Source: Solanum dulcamara (taxonomy: Eukaryota > Streptophyta > Magnoliopsida > Solanales > Solanaceae). Taken from it: DNA of 64,000 nt. Positions 59,312-64,000 of the stretch are shown piece after piece; position 1 is the first letter of the stretch; the number at the start of each line of letters is the position of its first letter. Location of the stretch: NCBI RefSeq assembly GCF_947179165.1, contig NC_077242.1, positions 22,167,097 through 22,231,096 of the forward strand, given 5' to 3'. The position numbers and the translations under genes were made by a program. The notes under the pieces are model-generated. The model was not told the origin of the DNA. It saw nothing but the letters and a program-made list of their open reading frames with translations, and made no database searches.

Positions 59312-62300
59312 TCAAAGGTAGAAGTAAGGAATATTACCTTGAAAATCATCCTCAGAAGGCATGAATAGATGAAGATATTTAGACTTCATATCTTCTTCAG
59401 CTTCTCATGTTGCCTCTTCAATAAATTAATTTCGCCATAGGACTTTAACAGATGTCATTTCCTTAGTTCTTAATTTGCGAACTTGACTATCAAGAATCTG
59501 GATTGGAATCTCTTCATAACTCAAACTCTCTTTCACCCCAATGCCCTCAGTTGGTACAACAAGTGAAGGATCTCCCAAACACTTCTTAAGCATAAAGATG
59601 TGAAACACGGGATGAATAACTGTTAATTCTAGGAGCAACTCCAATTCATAGGCTACATTACCAACCCTCTTCACAATATTATAAGGATCAATGTAGAGGG
59701 GACTAAGCTTCCCTTTATTTCCAAATCTCATCACATCCTTCATGGGTAAAACTTTCAAGTATACCCAATTATACACTTCGAACTCCAAATCTCTCCTCCT
59801 AACATCAACATAGGATTTCTGGCGACTCTGAGCAGTCTTCAACCTCTTTTGGATGGTTTTCACCTTCTCCATAGCTTGGTGAACCAAGTCTGGTCCAATC
59901 AACTTAGCTTTACCAACTTCAAACCAACTAATTGGTGATCTACATCTCCTCCCATACAGAGCTTCATAAGGAGCCATTTGAATACTTGAATGAAAGTTAT
60001 TATTGTATGCAAACTCAATAAGAGGTAAATAATCATCCCAATTACCTTTAACGTCGATGACACAGGCTCTCAACATATACTCTAAAGTCTATATCGTACG
60101 CTCTACTTGGCCATCTATCTGCGGATGAAAAGCAGTACTAAGGTTTACTCTTGAACCCAAACCCTTCTGAAACGACTTCCAAAACTGAGTAGTGAATTAA
60201 GCTCCCCTATCTGAGATGATAAAAAAAAGAAACTCCATATAGTCTAACAATCTCTCTAAGATATAGTTTGGCATAATCCTCTGCAGTGTCCATAGTCTTA
60301 ACCGGCAAAAAATGAGCTGATTTGGTCATCCTATCCATAATCACCCAAATAGAGTCATATTGTTTGCGGTTTCGCGGTAAACCGATAATGAAGTCCATGT
60401 TGATCATCTCTCACTTCCATTCCGGGATCTCTATATTTTGAGCCACTCCACAAGGCCTTTGATGCTCAACTTTAACTTGTTATCAGTTCGGGCATTTAGA
60501 CACAAACTCTGCTATATCTCTCTTCATTCAACTCCACCAGAATATTTCTCTCAAGCCGTGGTACATCTTTGTCAAACCTAGATGGATAGAATACCTAGAA
60601 TTATGGGCTTCTACCATGATTCTCTCTCTAATGCCATCAACATTTGAAACACATAATCTCCCTTGATATCTCAACACTCCATCTCCTCCTTTGGCAAAAT
60701 CCATTGCCTTCTACTTGTGAACCTCATCTTTCAGTTAAAGGAGAATGGAGTCCTGATCTTGCTTTCCTTTCACCTCTGCAACTAGAGATAATTCAGCACC
60801 ATTCCAGACTAGTATACTGCCCTCACTAAAGTTAATAAGTTGAACTCCCAAATGCGCAAGTCTATGCACTTCCTTTGCCAACTCTTTTTTTTCCTCTTCC
60901 ACATGGGTCGTACTCCCCATGGATAACCTTCTTAGAGCATCGGCAACTACATTTGCTTTACTTGGGTGGTAGAGAATGCTTATGTTATAATCCTTGAGCA
61001 ACTCTAGCCATCTCCTATGCCTCAAGTTCAGCTCTTTCTAACTAAATACATACTGCAAGCTCTTGTGGTCCGTGAATACCCTACATGTACACCACAAAGA
61101 TAGTGATGCCAGATCTTAAGAGCAAATACCACAACAGCTAACTCAAGGTCATGAGTGGGGTAGTTCCTCTCATGAGTCTTAAGTTATCTGGAGGCATAGG
61201 CAATGACCTTACCTTTCTGCATCAACACACATCCCAACCCAACTCTGGAAGCATCACAATAGATTATAAAACCATTTGTTCCCTCGAATAGGGACAGTAT
61301 TGGAGCAGTAGTTAATCTAGCTTTCAACTCTTGAAAGCTTTTCTCACAAGCATCAGACCATTAAAACTTAGCCTTTTTCTGAGTCAGCTTAGTCAATGGT
61401 GAGGATATGGATGAGAATCCCTCAACAAACCTCCTATAGTAACCAGCCAAACCTAAGAAACTCCTTATGTCGGTTAGAGATATGGGTCTGGGCCAGTTCT
61501 TAACTGCCTCAATCTTTTGAGTATCAACTCAAATTTCATCACTAGAAATAATATGGCCTAGGAACGCAATAGACTCAAGCCAAAACTCATACTTCGAAAA
61601 CTTAGCATACAACTCCCTCTCTTTAAGAGTTTGAAGGACAATTCTAAGGTGGTTATCATGCTCACTCTTACTTCTAAAGTAGACCAAAATATCATCGATG
61701 AAGATAATCACAAATGTATCTAGGTATGGCTTGAATACCCGGTTCATGAGGTCCATAAAAGTTACAGGAGCATTTTTCAATCCAAAGGACATAATAAGAA
61801 ATTCAAAATGACCATAGCGGGTTCGGAAAGCCATCTTCGGGATGTCACATTCTCTCATTTTCAATTGATAATAGCCTGATCTGAGGTTTATCTTAGAGAA
61901 GCATATGGCACCCTGAAGTTGGTCAAGTAAATTATCTATCTTGGGTAAAGGACATTTGTTCTTTATGGTGACCTTATTCAGTTGCCGGTAATCAATGCAC
62001 ATTCTAAGGGAACCATCTTTCTTTCGCACAAATAGGACATGAGCGCCCTAAGATGAGACACTTGGACTAATAAATACCTTATTTAGGAGGTCTTTCAGTT
62101 GTTCTTTTAACTATTTCAACTCAGTGAGAGTCATCCTATAAGGAGGAATAGAGATAGGTTGTGTATTAGGAAGGACATCAATACCAAAGTCTATCTCTCT
62201 ATCAGGAGGGATTCCGGGTAGATTCTCAAGAAAGACTTCAGGAAACTCACTCACAATGGAAACTGACTCAAGAGATGTAGCTTTATCATTAATATTTTTA

Positions 62301-63896
62301 ACTCAGACTATATGATATATGCATCCCCTAGAGATTAACTTTCTAGACTTAAGGTAGGAAATAAATTTACCCTTAGGCACTACAGAACTCCCCTTCTACT
62401 CTAAGATAGGCTCATTTGGAAATTGAAACTTGAAAATTTGGGTCCTACAATCAACTGAGACACAACAAGCATAAATCCAGTCCAACTCAACTAAGTCATC
62501 CATGGTATCCCTATGATAGATTGACATAGTACAATCTCTATAAATCCTCTCAACTAAGATAGACTCACCAATAGGAGTAGAAATGCTAAAAGATTCAAGA
62601 AGACACTCAGGAAGGATCTTAAATTTACTAGCTAATTAAGGAGTGACAAAAGATAATGTAGCACCCGGATCAAGTAATGCATACACATCAAAAGAAAGGA
62701 CTCAGAGCATACGAGTAACAACAATAGGTGCATTCTCTTGGTCTTGGTGACAACCTATAGCATAAGACGGTTTGTTCCCCTGTCTGTACTTGAAGCTACA
62801 CTTCTCTGATTACCTCTATTCTACAGAGCTGTAGAAGAAAAATGAGCTCCACTACTTCCATCTCCCTGTCTCTTTGAAAGACACTTATTCTGGAAGTGAC
62901 CTGTCTTTCCATATCCGTAGCAAGCATTGGTGCCCATACGACACACTCTCAAATGGAGCTTCTCATATCTAGCACACTATAGCTTTCCTCTAGAATCTTG
63001 AGCCATACTTAATTGGGACTAAGTACCCTGAACTCAGAAGTTCTGGTGACCCAACAACCTCTGATTAGGTGTAAAAGCACTTGTTGAAGAAGGTGCATAA
63101 TTAGAAGACCCCTTCTGAAGAAGGACTTGTTACCCTTCCCTTGCTTCTACTCGTTCTTATGCCTAGCAGACTTAGCCTTATTGCTTAAGTGTTTCTCGCG
63201 GTCCTTTTTCTTGTCATCCTCAACCTGCTGAGCATACACCATCAATTTAGAAAAATCCATGTCAGAAACCATTAATATTGCCTTACATTCTCTCTTTACA
63301 TCTTTGCCTAGGCCAGAGAAAAACTTCCTCATCTTGGACCTCATATGAGGAATCATTTTTGGGGAATATTTGGACAACTGAATAAACTTCAAACTATACT
63401 CCTTTACAGTCATGCTCTCCTTCTTGAGGAAAGAAGTGGTCAAGAAAAGCTCTTTCAAACTCATCCCAAACTGCAAGTCCAGTATCCTGGTAGAAAACCA
63501 ACACAACACCCTCAACCTTAGTAGTATGGATAGCTTTCAAGATCTTCCATATCTAATCAATGAAATTTTGAGGATCCTCCTTAACCTTAGACCCTGTGAA
63601 GACTGGCGGGTTCATCCACAAAAAATCTCTAATCCTTATGGTAGAAGACGACTCTTGAGAGCTAGAGCTAGGAGTTGGTGAACTATGGTTACCCATCTAG
63701 GTAGCTACCAGTTGAGTGAACATGGCAATAGCTCCTCTGAATTCTAACTCCAAAGTAGGGGTGGTATGAACAGTAGGTATTTGGGGTACCTCAGTAGACC
63801 TTGCAGGTCGGCCCCTAGTTCTCGGTGGAGGAATCTCTGACTATGGAACCTCATGCTGGCAGCGTTCCTCTGACTGCCTGTAAATTTAGGAGGCAT
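59312..63896 (-). pseudogene. Element C gag-pol polyprotein, degraded
   Basis: The start at 63896 (MPPKFTGSQRNAAS) parallels gypsy 2. Gag is recognisable at 63515-63147 (FIQLSKYSPKMIPHMRSKMRK, VYAQQVEDDKKKDREKHLSNK). The zinc-knuckle region at about 62880-62960 is damaged, and protease keeps a [13 protein letters not shown] stretch (about 62660-62690). RT is open at 62029-61529 ([31 protein letters not shown] at 61691-61696). RNase H to spacer is open at 61025-60735 ([20 protein letters not shown]), and integrase pieces are at 60407-60207 ([23 protein letters not shown]) and 60076-59426 (FAYNNNFHSSIQMAP, GRRCRSPISWFEVG). The stop at 59312 ends a chromodomain-like tail. Numerous stops and some shifts separate these pieces. 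Integrase Asp of SDRG is in a damaged stretch near 60200. Confidence 0.9.
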
Positions 63897-64000
63897 GGTA
63901 TGCAACGTATAAATGCACGAATTAGAAAGGAAGTTTTATAGAGTTAAACTCTATACGAACTCAGATTATGAAAGAAGTGAAACAATTCCTAATGTCCTAT

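Larger units (their letters stand above)
56958..64000 (-). mobile_element. Element C: gypsy 2-family element, 5' part beyond window
   Basis: The 3' LTR in element sense is 56958-59147 (TGTCACGCCCCGAGAG to GGGGGTGTTACA on the plus strand). Gag-pol runs on the minus strand from 63896, and the untranslated leader continues to the window edge. The 5' LTR and second target duplication are outside; the base pairs before the LTR are ATTGT (56953-56957). The LTR is 2.19 kb, has a TATA box (plus strand TATTTATA, 58578-58585) and lacks the tandem array of gypsy 2. A 40-bp extra segment (about 57680-57722) sits in the conserved downstream half. Confidence 0.9.

Overview
The window is repeat-rich nuclear DNA of a flowering plant, most likely a Solanaceae species such as Solanum. 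The clade is an inference from the look of the elements: long-LTR Ty3/gypsy elements of chromovirus Tekay/Del type, initiator-Met-tRNA primer sites, CACTA elements with TNP2 and Transposase_24 genes, and Tnt1-like copia. I see no intact host protein gene, rRNA, tRNA or CRISPR. Nearly everything recognisable is a transposable element, and most coding regions are broken.

Layout. 1-806: end of a gypsy-type LTR, inverted. 807-4640: 3' part of a Ty1/copia element (RT, RNase H, 3' LTR), whose LTR is split by a 1,057-bp non-autonomous hAT element (3077-4133) with a perfect 8-bp target duplication. 4640-6633: AT-rich, nothing recognised. 6634-40168: a gypsy solo LTR opened by a 30.6-kb CACTA transposon (8403-39038, duplication TTA). 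The CACTA element carries a leader exon, a TNP2-type transposase gene, a second Transposase_24 gene and subterminal repeat arrays. Two gypsy elements sit inside it. Gypsy A (9790-21566, minus strand, duplication CTTTG) lies in the first intron and itself holds a solo LTR (12470-14631, duplication ATTTC). Gypsy 2 (25565-35589, plus strand, duplication CATAT) lies in a TNP2 exon. Without these two elements the CACTA element is about 8.8 kb.

40646-54650: an older gypsy element (D, plus strand). Its left LTR was broken by an LTR fragment (about 40757-41737) and by a 4.5-kb solo LTR (42664-47178). Its internal gag-to-RNase H block is inverted relative to its integrase. Its right LTR holds a 1.1-kb terminal-inverted-repeat element with a tRNA-like promoter motif. 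54651-56957: AT-rich spacer with one MITE-like element. 56958-64000: 3' LTR and degraded polyprotein of another minus-strand gypsy element of the gypsy 2 family; its 5' end lies beyond the window.

Order of events from nesting: host LTR, then CACTA, then gypsy A and gypsy 2, then the solo LTR inside A. The LTR pairs of A and of gypsy 2 are nearly identical by eye, so these arrived recently. The LTRs of D are clearly diverged, so D is old. No element looks autonomous as it stands. Gypsy A is closest, with a continuous 1,108-codon protease-RT-RNase H-integrase frame. I did not find a convincing new biological system. The best leads are the splice layout of the CACTA genes, the exchange of promoter halves between gypsy LTRs, and the internal inversion in element D.
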